Positions 31,422 through 43,610 are shown, counted from the stretch's first letter. The stretch: DNA of 64,000 nucleotides from Aldrovandia affinis (GCA_029706075.1 JAINUG010000031.1:3083001-3147000); one strand, 5' to 3'. Program-made: numbers and translations. Notes: a model not told the origin generated them from the letters alone.

Positions 31422-32723
31422 GGGCCGGTATTCACAAAGAATTTTATCTTACCACTACGAGTACTCCTAAATCGCACTAAAACATTTTAGCTAGGAGTCC
31501 CCTCTTAAAACTTATTCACAAAGCTGCAAAGACAAACTCATACTAAAGAAGTCCTAGAATTTTCAAGCTAAGAGTGAGGGCGAGGTTTACGTCGTTGCTA
31601 TGGATGACGTTGTGTCTCATGAATGAGCTTACTCAGAATGCCCACAGCGATTGGCTAATATAGGGGATGGGTCTCTGCCCGCGATTTCAACCTAGAAAAT
31701 AAATTATATGCTACTGTAAAGGGGTATGTAGGCCTACCTGTTCCTGTTATATTCTAGTGGTGTAACGGATCGCAGTTGATCCGCGATCCGTACGGATCAA
31801 CCCCCACGGTCCGGCACGCATATGATCTGCGGATTAATAGCTAAATTGAACCATCATAGAGAAACGCTGTTACGTTTTAAAGTAACAATTCCCTACATCT
31901 CGATGCAGAGTTACAGTGAAGAGATAGACAACCATGTATGTTTTGGTTTGCTTTGTTTTTCATACTAAATGCCTTTCTGGGAGGCAAGTTTTTATAAACG
32001 CGACCGAATTAAATAAAATTTAAACATTAGTGATCTTTTAATTTTTTATTAAATTAATTCAGGCATAAGACCACCGTAGTTAAATCGCATAAAGCGTACT
32101 GAATCTAAAAATGTATTTTCTGAATAAAGATTTAGTGAAATAACTTAAATTGAAAAAATGAAATTATCATTCATTCAATTCCTTGAGAATAGTTCCTGGT
32201 AATTTTTGGTGGAAACGCGCCTTTGGCCCCCGTTATTATTATTTTTGCTGATCCAAAAAATGATCCGATGCACCCCTATTATATTCTAATAAAGATTCTA
32301 AAATACAAATGTAGACTACGTGTCACTGATTTAACATGAAACCAAGAATACTGACTAGTCAATTGGTTACATGTCTGCGTCTCGTAAACAATCAGCGGGT
32401 ATCTATATATAATACCCTCGCGATTGAGGCGGTACCTTTTTATGAGCTCTGTATCATTCAATATCTCCAGTGTTGACACGATTGCGACGACGATTGCCCA
32501 CAGCAGCAGATTTTTGGATCGCTGTGAGTAGGTCTTTAGCGACTTAGAAGTCCTCTTGACTGCTTCTGTTTTTAGCTCTCAAACCCTTTGTGAAATACTC
32601 TTATCTCAAAAATGTAGGAGTCCTACATTTATGAGTGACACGACCATTATTTTTCGGAGTTGTTCCTAAATTGCCGAGTTAGGACCAACTTTTACCCTTA
32701 AAATGCTTTGTGAATACCGGCCC
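31422..32723. mobile_element. 1.3-kb TIR DNA element in the protease region (Harbinger-like?)
   Basis: Starts gggccggtattcacaaag and ends with its complement ctttgtgaataccggccc. The subterminal regions are also partly complementary (taggagt...actccta words). No transposase is seen and no certain TSD was found; removing the element leaves retroviral codons in frame (VGDIEEQ joined to DFESG). The terminal sequence resembles PIF/Harbinger-ISL2EU-type teleost elements, but that is from memory. A hAT element lies inside. Confidence 0.8.
31755..32278. mobile_element. hAT-type element (524 bp) nested in the TIR element
   Basis: Ends tagtggtgtaacggatc and gatccgatgcacccct-a, imperfect inverted repeats, flanked by a perfect 8-bp duplication ttatattc (31747-31754 and 32279-32286). 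No coding capacity. It is the innermost layer of a three-level nest: retrovirus, TIR element, hAT. Confidence 0.92.
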
Positions 32724-33136
32724 TGCTCTTCAATATCCCCTACCCAATACACATTGGGCTGGCTTGCATTTTCTTTTCTCACACCATACATTCCTGTAAG
32801 GTCTATCCCTTCGGCCTCACAATTTAGATTTAATCCCAAAGCCAAAATAGCGTCTCTTCCTAACAAATTAACTGGTGATTTTGTACATACCACTAATGGC
32901 AATGTTGTTTCTTTTGTTCCTACTCTAATTGTAACTGGTCTTGTTGTCGGATTTAATAATGTCCTACCCGAGAACCCTACTGTTCTAATATATTCTCCCG
33001 ACAAAGGCAGGTGAGTAGCGTACTCTCTTTTAATTACTACTTTCCCTTCTATCAAAACATTTATTACAGGCTCTTGTTCTGGTCCATTAGTTATGTGTAC
33101 GTGCTGCCCCACCCTGCCTGGGTTCTCTGGGGACCC
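32724..33136 (-). pseudogene. pro: Retroviral protease region
   Basis: The frame follows the gag amber codon without a shift. It reads through INVLIEGKVV, YIRTVGFSG, LPLVVCTKSPVNLLGRDAILALGLNL, where LLGRD.L is the conserved C-terminal core of retropepsins, and then VYWVGDIE up to the TIR insertion. The catalytic DTG/DSG expected about 10 residues before the GFSG flap region is not recognisable; the corresponding positions read KREYAT. The protease would normally process Gag-Pol in budding particles. This copy appears inactive. Confidence 0.8.
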
Positions 33137-33439
33137 CTATGGAGCCCCACTGTAATTCACTGGTCCCTGTGGGGGCATTGGGACCCACGCCCCGCTAGGG
33201 ATCTGTGAGGGCTGTATTTGTGGGTTCTGGCCCTGCGGGCAATTTCTCTTTATGTGCCCTACCTGTCCACACCCCCAACATGTTGGGGGTCCCTGCTGAC
33301 TCGGATTAGGGGCAGCCTGATTGTATGCCTGTCCCTGCCCTCCCTGATTCTGTCCTGCCCACTGATTGTTTTGTCTCTGGTTGTCCCACTGATTACCTTG
33401 GTATTGGGTGTTAACCTGGTGTCCTGGCCAAATTCCCAA
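33137..33439 (-). pseudogene. gag: Gag C-terminus: nucleocapsid with CCHC knuckle
   Basis: The 100-residue segment is rich in Gln, Asn, Gly and Pro and contains one zinc knuckle CWGCGQVGHIKRNC (C-X2-C-X4-H-X4-C) at about residues 54-67. It ends in TAG at 33139-33137. Matrix and capsid are missing; the frame begins at the junction with repeat DNA and has no native start. The nucleocapsid would bind genomic RNA during assembly. The protease frame continues in phase after the TAG, as expected for stop-codon readthrough. Confidence 0.9.
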
Positions 33440-33494
33440 CCAAAAACAATATATATACTGTACATGGAATTAATTAATTCCCTCCCTCCTCGCC

Positions 33495-33663
33495 TCTCCA
33501 CTGTGTATGTGATGTGCAGTGGTTTGTAGTGGCGCAAAATGGCTGCTGTCGCATTCACCCAGGTGGGTGCTGCACATTGGTCGTGGTTGAGGTGAGTTTC
33601 CCCTTTCACTGTTGTTGTAAAGCGCTTTGGGTACCTTGAAAGGCGCTATATAAATCCAATGTT
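33495..33663 (+). repeat. LINE/SINE-type 3' tail, copy A
   Basis: Contains cacccaggtgggtgctgcacattgg, ggttgaggtgag, and ends ccttgaaaggcgctatataaat. A shorter version lies at 34911-35004. The 'aaaggcgctatataaat' ending is common at 3' ends of teleost LINEs and their SINE partners. It marks the broken upper edge of the retrovirus. Confidence 0.7.
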
Positions 33664-34910
33664 CAATTCAACTTGCATTCCGGGCAAATGCTTTGACTGT
33701 TACGCTACCCCAGGCCCAGGAACTGTAATTCTTAAAGCAATCAGCCTCATTTATTTCAAACGGATTTAGTGGATATGTGCGATATCTATGCAAGTGCAGT
33801 GCTGGTCTGGTCCTACTAAAGTGGTTTGGCGTTAAAAAGTGGGCTAGTGCTCAATATTTATTTCCCCATGATTTAAAATGGGTATCTCATAAGGACTGCT
33901 TTGTTCTATGTTTCCTGTGCAGAGGTGTCTGATATTGGAGGCCTGAGGGTAGGGTCTCAAATTCCTCACACAGAGGATGGTTGGAGTCTAGAATTTTGTA
34001 TTCTTTCCTGAGGGTTCTGTCATTTCATAACTAGAGACATCAGGGCAACAGAGCGGTAGTAATTTAGAACAGAGGGATTCAATCTTTAGGGAATGGGTAT
34101 AACTTGAGTTTTTCCACAATAAAGGCACATATTGCTGATGCACAGAAGATTAATACATAACCACTTACATTGTCTGGACCTGGGCTTTTTTAAGCATTGC
34201 ATCCTTTGAATAGTCTATAAACATCAGATTGTTCAATGTAAATACTATAATGAGACCTCTACCTCTATAATGAGACTTTAACCTCTTAGACATCAGATTG
34301 ACAGTCAGTTTCAAACATAGAGAAAAATACATTTAATTAATTTGCCCACTTACATCCCGTTTCTGCCTACGTCAATGTTACTGTTACCGCTACCCTTATG
34401 AGGTGCACTGGTCATTCATTTAACTCCTTGCCAAGCGAACCTTGAAGTACCCAAGGAGAGGGTATATTCAACCCTTTCATATTTCATGGTAAGTGGACTC
34501 ATGGGAAGCAGGAACATCCACGACAATAAAAAAGTACAAACCTTGTGAAAATGTTACAATGCCACAACGTTTTGTGTTCTCTATGGTGACACGCAGTCAA
34601 ATGCGGTGTCGAAGTTTTGTCAGTAGATGGCAGTATTACAGATGGTTAGTCGATTCATTTCTTACAGCATGCTGTTTCGAAACAAACGTATGATTACAGC
34701 TGATTTTTTTCTCTAATTTCTCTGCAATCTGTACATTCTGATTAAGAAATATAGTAACTAGGGCACCAGTTGTTTTTGTTTATGTGTATTGTCCACTCTG
34801 TTGCCTTTGATTTCCATGCAAATATGTGATTAGATCATTGATTGTTTCCTGGCCTCCACGGTGTGGCCCTTTGTTCAGGTGCTACAGTATGGAGAATACT
34901 GGATCTCTAG
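33664..34910. other. Intergenic DNA, nothing recognised
   Basis: No gene, RNA or repeat ends seen. A short local duplication (ctctataatgagact around 34245-34275) is present. Confidence 0.45.
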
Positions 34911-35004
34911 TATGCATCACCTAGATGGGTGCTACACATTGGTAGTGGTTGAGGTGAGTTTCTCCCCTTCATTTTCCTTGAAAGGCGCTATATAAATGCA
35001 ATCC
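34911..35004 (+). repeat. LINE/SINE-type 3' tail, copy B
   Basis: Shares gatgggtgctacacattgg, ggttgaggtgagttt and ccttgaaaggcgctatataaat with copy A, but lacks about 20 bases of the middle and all of its 5' part. Confidence 0.7.
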
Positions 35005-35837
35005 ATCACTATTAGTAGTAGGACAGAAAATAGTGAAGCATCCAACTTGTGCTGCTAATTGAACTAGTTTGTTGGTAATTTCCTGAACCATTATTTAGCC
35101 TCCTATTTCCAACCTAATTAACCATACGTAAGTAAAATAAATAAGCAGATAGTCATAATTTCACCCAAGTAGTTCCTACCAAAAACATTACAAACATCCT
35201 CAGAGCATACCTGCTTCCAGGTGAACCCCAGTCCAGGTCAAACCCTGGCCCCATGGCACCAATCAGGAGAAACTTCAAAGACCTCAAATATATAATGGTG
35301 GGACAGGGACTAGGAATAAACAGAGGCATGCTTGAAATAAGATGAAAGAACAATGAATACATTCAGACCACTAGGGGCTCTGCTGAGTCCTGACAATGGT
35401 AACGTTGCCAAATTAATGATGGCCGAGAGTCAGAAGCTGTTGCCGAGTCGATGTTTGTTTTGTATGAAAACAATTATAGAAATAATTAAGCAGGCGGAAA
35501 CAGAGTGAGCCTGTTCTTATCACGCGGACTGCAGAGAGTCTGCATCTCTGTTGGTCTACAGGAGCTCTCTGTGTGGGACACAGGTTTATCCCCAGATTGC
35601 CCCAAAGTCAGTCTTTCTCTGTGGTTGTTAGATGTCTTCCACTGGACCCCTATGGAGCATGTGAGAGGCAGCACTACTGATTACATCTGGGCTACCTGGG
35701 AAGCCAACTTTCTTTCCATTTTTCCAATATTTAGTTGAGATGTAATGTCTTTCAGCTCAACAACTGCCTTCAGAGCGTTCTGATTAATTATTTTGTTGAA
35801 AACACCTTGAAAAAAATGTTTTATGTCATCTAGTAAG
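35005..35837. other. Intergenic DNA, nothing recognised
   Basis: Short, unrelated open frames only; no transposon termini. Confidence 0.4.
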
Positions 35838-36192
35838 TACCATGGGAGGGCGGGCCTTCAGTTGCCCTGCCCCCGGGTTCTGGAACACACTTCCACCCTC
35901 ACCTCCGACTCTTGGACTCCATCCATACCTTCAAACAAGTTTAGTCCCCAGAAGGCCCCCAGTCCGTTTAGTCTACTCCCCAGCTACTCTCTCCCCTCTC
36001 TGCCCCAAACTCCCACCTCTTGTTCTTCTACCCCTTTGTATTCTTGGCATTTAACTTTTAATTTTCTCATACCATGCGTGCCTATTGCCCTGTCTTACAT
36101 TATTTTCAGTTTTCCCTGTGTTTTTCTGTACTGCAACCCCTTGTGTTTTCTGTAGGCTACTTGCGTCTCTTGAAAGGCGCATAACAAATATA
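35838..36192 (+). pseudogene. L2/CR1-like LINE: ORF2 C-terminus and 3' UTR
   Basis: A short frame reads GRAFSCPAPGFWNTLPPSPP...LHPYLQTS, matching the conserved 'R.FS..AP..WN.LP......S...FK' end of L2-like ORF2 proteins, then frameshifts. It is followed by a T-rich 3' UTR ending ctcttgaaaggcgcataacaaata. It is a 5'-truncated, dead copy. Confidence 0.7.
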
Positions 36193-39100
36193 ATGTAATA
36201 TTATTACTATAAATCTCCTTGCCGATCCACACCACGTACTGTTCACATAAAGCCAGTCTGCCACACACTGCATATTTACAGACTCAATGCAGCGTTTTCT
36301 GCGTCCTCTGAAAAGTGCAGTTGGGAATGATGATATGCGATAGAGAAAAGAACAACAGTGCACTTAAGGGCTTTTCAGCTGTATGTGGTATTGTAAAACA
36401 GACAGGCCAGCCAAGGCCAATTAAGTTTAAGAGCTGCTGGTTTAATGAATCGATTGTTTTAAGCATTGTAATTACCGTCCTGTATCGATCCTCCTTCTTC
36501 TTACCACGTGCGTGGAGACCATATATAAGAAGTAGTCTGCCGTAATGTATAATGAGAAAATGGAGACTTAAGGAAGGGAATTAGCTTCATTGGCGGCGAG
36601 ACCTACATGGTGCCTAGCCAAGCCACCCAGAGTCGTCGGAAAAAAGTCATCACTCACGCCAATTAATGATCCCGCGTCCCCAGCAGAGGCTCTGTGAGAT
36701 AGCTTTACGCTAGTCATTTGACATGTCTCATTAATCCGCATCGCGAGATGAATGCGACGTGCAGATCCTTCGAGGTTAACGCGTGCGGTATGGGACGTCG
36801 GCTCTTAACGCGCATTCCCCTCATTGTTTCGTTGTATTCAAAAAGATCGTGAGAAATGTAATAACCCAATTTCAGTGGTGTACTGGGTGCGCCCGAGGTG
36901 CAAACCTCTCCCCTGCTCTAGCAGAAAGCAGACGTTCTCCACAGGAGAAAGATAATGTAATCTGTGCAGTAGCAGGATGTTACTGTGGATGTTGTGAATT
37001 ACTGCTGTGATAACTTAATACTGTGTGATTTACTGTTTTTTACAGCCTGTGGTGGTAGATGATCCCCTCCACATTGTGATACTCTTAGCGGTGGTTAGTC
37101 TTGTTCGTGCTGGCCCCAGCACCTGCAACTCCTCTCAAAGTTGACACAAAGTGCCCTGATAAACCGTTATCACCTCTTTTTTGGATAAACATAAAAAATA
37201 CGATCGTCTTTAAGGACCGTGGATTTCCCAGGAGGGTAGCCATTCCGGTAACACGTGATCGCATCTCTGGCCATTTCCGCGAATGCGATGTCTGTCACTT
37301 GTACCAGCAGACAATAGGGATGGTTTGGACAGCGTGAATTGTTAAATAAACAATGACGGGCCTTGAATATTTCAGCCGCCATTGTATTCTATCTCCCCGT
37401 CGTTCCGCAATTGTCCCCCTCTGCGTGAGAAGCGAAATGTTGTTTCCTCCTAATTTCGCCAGACAGCATTTTTATGCCTGGAGACTGAAATAAAATGTAA
37501 CAGATTATGCAGGAAAAATATAAAAAATGAGGTCATGCAGGCAACAGACAAAAAGCTGTGCAGCTATACATTTTCTCCTGATTTTTTTTAAGGTATTGCT
37601 AGTGCTTTGTGGTAGGCTGAATCCCCTTCAGGTGTGAACTGTAGGCATACTGTATGTGTGGAGAGGTATTGTGGACGGACAATGCCTTACCACACAGCAG
37701 TGCTACCCAGAATGGAGGCCCCTGTGCAGGCCTGCAATGAGAAGCTGTCCTATGTCATATGATATCTCTGTGATATGAGAAGAAGGGGGTGGGGAGTTGG
37801 AGTGAAGGCGGAAGGGGGAGGGGTGAGAGGGGGGGTTGCATAGGTGGTTTCCAACTGTTCTCCCCTGGGATCTTGTTTTCCAAGGTATTCCGTTTTTCCC
37901 CCCCAGTCCACCGGTGTAAAACAGGTTGGGAGGGGCATGGGCTGAGATGCTGAGCAATTGTCTGTCCTTCTGTCCCAGTAACAATTTCTTCTGCATTTAC
38001 TGTATCTATTTATACATGTATTCCTACTGTGTATTACCATATTTCCCCTGCGTCAGATGCAAACAAAACAAAAAAGGATTATTTTTGTTGGCAAATTGTG
38101 TTGAGCAGAGTTGGTTTTTTTTCTAACAAGCAACGCACTGGCTTTTGTTCGGTGGGGTAGGGGAAATTATATACTAAACAATGAAAGGAGGCCCATTGAA
38201 ATCTTTTTGAATTCAACATAAAAAAGGTTATTCATAATTCATCCCACGACTCTACTGTAGGTGATTGCTTCCACACAAAAATAGCAACTTTATGCTGTAC
38301 ATGTCAGCTTTTGACATCAATAAAACATGACTGTCATATCCTGAATAAATGTCGCCTTGTCTTGTGATCTGGGTGGTGAAAGCGAAACAGCAGTAGCAGA
38401 AGAGCATGTGGCCAGGCGGTCACGACAGCACTTTGACAACGAGGAAGAAGCTGGAAGTGTGCCCTTATCTGTCTGCCATTCACCAGAAGGAGGCGCTATG
38501 GGGCTTCACCAACACCCACAAGCAGTCTATAAGGTTTGTGTCCCCATCCACACTGAACAATAACATTTTAACAACTTGAGTCACATTTCCTCGACAGGGT
38601 TGTGCAATATACCAAACAAAGACATGTTACAAACCTAACGAGGTGGTTTTGTGAAGTGTGCACGTTAATTTCAACTATGAGATTGATAAAGCTGAGTGTA
38701 AGAAGGGATTAAGGAGGTGGACAAATATGGCTATTTCACTTTGAGCTCTGAGACCTCCAGAGTCAGAAATCGGTTAGAAATGCATTTCAGTAGGAATGAC
38801 ACCTGTCGTTTAGGTAGAGGGGGGTTGTTTAAAAATGATCAAAGTCAATGTTTTGTGTGTATACATACAGTGTACCACCATTGTGGGTTGACTGTTAGCG
38901 CACAGTATTTCGGTTCTCATGTTAGATATATGAGATGCAAAGCAAACTGTACTGCAGGTTGAGAGAAATACGTTGGATCTTTATTAGTGGTTTTGATCAC
39001 ACACCTCCCCATTCCCCATCCCCCACCCCCCATACTCAAAAATGGAGGGGATATGATGTTCACCACATGGTCATTTTTGGGTATGCAGTTTTACTGACTA

Positions 39101-39534
39101 TGATTAGGGATGATCAGTGACCAGGGAAAATAACTCTAATCAGATGGCTGGATCAAATCCTGAGTGGCACAATACCATTGTACCCTTGAGACAGTCCCTT
39201 AACCCGAATGGCTTCAGTAAATACCCAGTTGTAAAAAGGACAATATATAAAATGTCAACTATTTACAAAGCCCTGGATAAAGCACAAAGGGCAGTGAAGG
39301 AAATTAATGGCATTTGCCATCGTGGGGGAGAAATTATTTCCTTTTCTTGATGAAATGTATCCTTGTGTTAATTCAACCGTACACACAACGAATGCAAAAA
39401 GAAAGATATGCTTTGTGCCCTTCCTCGTATTCGTATCCAGTGTCATTTCTTGGATACACCTCTGCAGTGCATGCTTAAGCGCACTGGTGAGAGCATCGTA
39501 TGTTGCATTCCAATAGTAGTAATGAAATTATATT
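36193..39534. other. Intergenic DNA with a possible conserved block
   Basis: No protein-coding support. Positions 36580-36790 are more GC-balanced and have the look of conserved non-coding sequence (homeodomain-like attaatgat and attaatccgc words), but this cannot be tested here. The rest contains G-rich and AT-rich stretches without repeat ends. Confidence 0.4.
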
Positions 39535-39548
39535 AACTACGGCAGGTA

Positions 39549-39920
39549 GGGGCCTCCCGCGTGGTCCAGTGGTTACAACGTCCGACGCGGGCCACGGAGA
39601 CCGGGGTTCAATTCCCCGTCTCGCCAAGTGTCGGCTCTGGCCGGGAGCGATTGGCTGTCCGCCCCAGGGAGGGGGGAGGGAAGCCGACGTGACGTTCGCT
39701 GCGTATAAGAGTGGCCTTGTAAGTACCGGGGTTTGGTCGATGGCTCGGCGAGTGACGTCTCGGAAGAAGGCGTCACTTCGCATTCGTCACTACCGGTCGC
39801 AGGACTGCGGCAGCGAACTCACATTACTAGGGGGGGATTGACGTAAAAATAGCGGGTCTAATTGGCAACCAAATTGCGAGAAAATGGGATAAAATCAGAA
39901 ACAAATATAAATAAAATAAA
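39549..39920 (+). repeat. SINE with tRNA-like head and 14-bp target-site duplication
   Basis: Flanked by perfect direct repeats aactacggcaggta at 39535-39548 and 39921-39934. The head has gtggtccagtggttacaacg (A box) and ggggttcaattcccc (B box), a GC-rich body follows, and the tail reads aattggcaaccaaattgcgag then an A-rich end. It shares its tail with the SINE at 8845-9186. The perfect 14-bp TSD suggests a relatively young insertion. Confidence 0.92.
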
Positions 39921-39934
39921 AACTACGGCAGGTA

Positions 39935-40451
39935 TTTAATGTAGACACTAATCTAAAGTACTTGTTTAGTCAAGATATTTTCATTCTTTATCTAACCAAG
40001 TACATACTGTACATTGATCTATCAATATTTCTATTGACTGACCTATCTACAGTATCTCTGTATACGTATGTCCTCAATCCATATTGAATCTTACATATGA
40101 TTGTGAACCCTGAGGTATCTGGCCTCGGAGAGGAGGTTTATGTCAGTGACCAGCAATGGCTGTCACAGAGTAATGCGAATACCCTTACCCCCTTCTCCTG
40201 CAGTCCATCATTAATAGATTCATCGGAGCACACTATAGATGTCACGTAGCGGTCACGTGACATTGTTAGGATATCCTGATGCGGAGGGGGGAGTTTTTTC
40301 TTTTTTGATGTTTCCCTGTCTCCACAATATCCTGAAATCTGGTCTGTGTTCCTGTTCCCTATGGTAAAATACAACATTCCTCCACACCCAGTCTTCCTCT
40401 AATCAACAAATTATCCTTTTTCTTGACTTTTTCACCAGTCTGTATTCATGT

Positions 40452-40490
<39 letters not shown>

Positions 40491-40669
40491 TTTGTGTGTT
40501 TGTGTATTTGTGTATGTGTGTGTGGCTGTGGGCTTCAAGAATCATTGATTCGTAGCTGCACTTTTTAAATCCTTCCATTGTTTGTTTGGCTTTTTTGTGC
40601 AAGCATATCGATCATCTTGTTGTCACAAAGCCATTTTGCAATGTATCATTTCACAGCAAATAAAAACAG

Positions 40670-40730
<61 letters not shown>

Positions 40731-42180
40731 GGCTGAAGTGCTGCTTGAGAGAGAGGCAAGCTCAGGGAGCCGTCAGCATGGTAACGCGCTGAGGGTGGCG
40801 TTGCTGACCGCTGGCAGGGTCCAGGACCACAGCGCAGATGTCGCCGCGGCGACAAGGCCTGACCCGATCAATTTATCGACACGTCCCGCAGACTCTGCCA
40901 CATCACTGTCCCCTACGAGTCTGAGTGAGGAATGGCAGAGATAGACGATCTCTGTAGCTCACTGCGGAAACAGGAGCCCACTCCAGCAGTGGACATTGTA
41001 CAGAGATACTGTGAAGAGATATGTGGCAAAGCAAGCCGCCCGGCTCACAAAGCAATGTATTATTGCTAGGTCATGCCTTTGCTGATTGCTCGCTAAATTG
41101 AATGATTTTGTTTGCTGACATGGAAAAGCATGAGGGCTGAAAAATGTCTCCTGTGAGATGATATTCCGACCCGTAGTTGCGGTTTAAAACATATTTCGCC
41201 ATAAAATATTCACGCAGCTGCGCTACTGTGTATGAATATGCCATGGCTTTATATGACTTTAAATGTCGTATTTTTTCCAGTTATAGTTACATACGTCACA
41301 GAATACACGGTGTTGGATGTGCTTTTAACCCTCTTCTAAAACATTCATCGACAGTGAGAAACACTTCCTTAGTATAAGACAGCACATTCTCCAGCCCGCC
41401 GCTATTTTTATCCATCCACTCAATCCTTCCGAGTTTGCGTTTAATCACTCCTCAATGGGCTTTTAAAGCTGTGACGTGTGCCGTCGAAACTTTTAAACTA
41501 GACGCATCCTAGATCTCACACAAAATGCACGGAAGTTCAGCGGAGAAAGAAAAACCTTTAAGAAACGTTGATCAAGAGAGTTTACACCCTTAAAACAGCA
41601 GACCTGTCCCCTGGAAAGTGTTGAGTTTTTACTTTAACAGTTTGTACTTAGCACCAAGGTGTGACAAGATTGAGGTCAAAGGTTAAATACCTGCTACAAT
41701 AACCGGCGATACGGCGGTATTTAACCTCTTGCCGTGCCAGGTGAGTTAACGCAGTGTCAAGTGTAATTTAAGTTTTCCACAGGCGGAACTTGTGTCCCAT
41801 TTATCATACAGAAAGGAAATCTATAAAAGCCACATTAACCATTTATAACTGTACATAGCCACTGGCCATCGAAACTCTGTTCCGTACTTTGTTCATTATT
41901 ATCCTCTGTTGCACACTTTATGATTTGTTCTATTAAAAAATATAACATGTTATTTAGTCTTTAACCCAACCCTGCTAAAACAATTGTACCTCTAATTTTT
42001 GTAGATGTAATTGGAATTTTGATATTTTGTGTGACTGAATTTCATGTGCCGCTGTATTATTGTGCAGAGGTGTTGTATTTCTGTAGCTGTCAAGTACTAT
42101 GCAATACTTGATCATAAATAATAAATAGCTGATAATAAAATAGCTGATGTGATTAGGCAGGAATTGTTGCGTACTAATGT
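39935..42180. other. Intergenic DNA with two long dinucleotide repeats
   Basis: Includes (TG)n at 40455-40487 and (CA)n at 40671-40728. The GC-rich block 40740-40960 just after the CA run could be a conserved element. No gene recognised. Confidence 0.5.
40671..40728. repeat. (CA)n microsatellite, 58 bp
   Basis: Uninterrupted CA dinucleotides; the frames crossing it are simple-repeat artefacts. Confidence 0.98.
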
Positions 42181-42182
42181 TA

Positions 42183-42410
42183 TATCAGAATCAGAATCAG
42201 AAGATTCTTTAATGCTTTTCACACTTAAGTGTGTAGGAATGTTTCTTAGTGTTGCTACAGTACAGTTGGTCACCTGTTCTCCTGATGGTAGTTTTTGAAA
42301 GAGATGATTTCCTGGGTGAGTGAGGTCAGAAATTATGTTTTTAGCCCGGCCCGTCAGCCTTTCTCCATAGAGGTGGTCAATGGAGGGTAGATTATAGCCC
42401 GCAGCCCGCT
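42183..42410 (-). repeat. Interspersed repeat with (GAATCA)n edge, copy 1
   Basis: Begins atcagaatcagaatcagaag and continues with ttctttaatgcttttcacac. The tandem TGATTC-type end (read on the minus strand) is typical of 3' tails of several fish LINE families. A second element with the same edge lies at 43738. Confidence 0.55.
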
Positions 42411-43610
42411 CATTTGATATATTTGCATATATCCCTGATTGTAAAAATATGAAAAAATTGTGTGAACTGAAAATATTTTCAAAATATTTAATTATAATTA
42501 TTAACTTCTTATGCAAAACTGAGAAAACATTTTCCAAAATGTGTAAAATTACAGATTTAGTTATATTTGATGATTTATTCATAGTATTACAGTAGAGGCT
42601 GTGGTGCATTCTCATATAGAAATTGTGCTTTCTTCACAAGTACAGAATTTACCTAATGTCTTTACCGCATCGTGATACACTTCACGCTTCATTTTAGCAT
42701 TCAAGAATATTTCATGACTCATTGCAAATAGCATCCTGGATAAAAGAACAGCTAAATATTATCAACAAACTACAATGGATTTTGCAGGGGACTGTATTTA
42801 AGATCTGGAAGGTTCTGTTTCCATCTCTGGCCTCATCCCTCAGGGGTCAGAGAAAAGGGAATAATTAGCATCAAATGTGTTTGTCTACTCAGAGTGAGCC
42901 ATGAAGGATCTGAAAGCTTTCTCAGAGCTGTTTTATGTTTACTTTTCATATTGCCATATTTCATGTGGTACAAACTGCATTTGCAACATCCAGTTTATTA
43001 TTCAGGGCTCTGGGTTTGGAACTGCTTCGCATTACAGTTCATATAGTTCTTTCGCTTCCATTTTTACAGAGTGCTTGCTGTTGAGAGCTGCCGTTACCCA
43101 ATGTCTAAAATACAATACGATTAGGCGCAATAGAAGCAGAGGATCGTAACAATTAGGCTGTCGCGGCTATGAGCTTTGCTCTCTGTGATGTTACAGCTCT
43201 CAGCTCTCTTGCTTCTTCATGGACCTAAGCCAGGATCTCATTGAAAATCATTTGAGAAAATGAACCTTTGATTCTTTGGTTGAGAAAATCTTTGTATGAC
43301 GTGTGGCAAAAATGAACAAAGAAATTAACATAATTTAAAGTGTTAGCTGAGACAGTTTTATCTGCGTTTCATTCTGTGCATTGACAATTTTTAAGCCAGT
43401 TTCATAACCATAGAACCCATTAACAACGAGTTCCATGACCCAATGAAAACAATTCCTTGACCCAATGAAAAGAACTAATTAACCAAAAGAAAAAAAATCG
43501 AATCAAATCAATTTATCTTAATGACATCAGATAATTCAATAAGTGTAACTTTAGATATATACAAGCCATGTCATATATTGAGTGAGATTATTATGTAATT
43601 TTACTTTAAC
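42411..43610. other. Intergenic DNA, nothing recognised
   Basis: Very AT-rich; no coding or RNA features seen. Confidence 0.4.

Larger units (their letters stand above)
21244..33440 (-). mobile_element. Endogenous retrovirus, class I-like (gamma/epsilon), 5' truncated
   Basis: On the minus strand the order is: nucleocapsid end of gag, in-frame TAG, protease, RT, RNase H, integrase, env, two accessory frames, polypurine tract and 3' LTR. Gamma/epsilon affinity is inferred from the single frame across the gag-pro amber codon, the CX6CC motif in the transmembrane subunit and the integrase C-terminal domain type. The provirus lost its 5' LTR and most of gag; its upper end abuts a LINE-type tail near 33.5 kb. 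pol is disrupted by nested insertions, a frameshift and a stop, while env is open throughout. Without a 5' LTR, age cannot be read from LTR divergence. Confidence 0.93.

Noticed and set aside
33440..33609. Extension of gag upstream of the nucleocapsid
   Set aside because: Sequence above about 33440 belongs to a (TA)-rich patch and a LINE/SINE-type tail, not to capsid coding sequence.
39556..39627. Possible functional tRNA gene
   Set aside because: A and B boxes are present, but the sequence is the head of a SINE with flanking TSD and a non-tRNA body.
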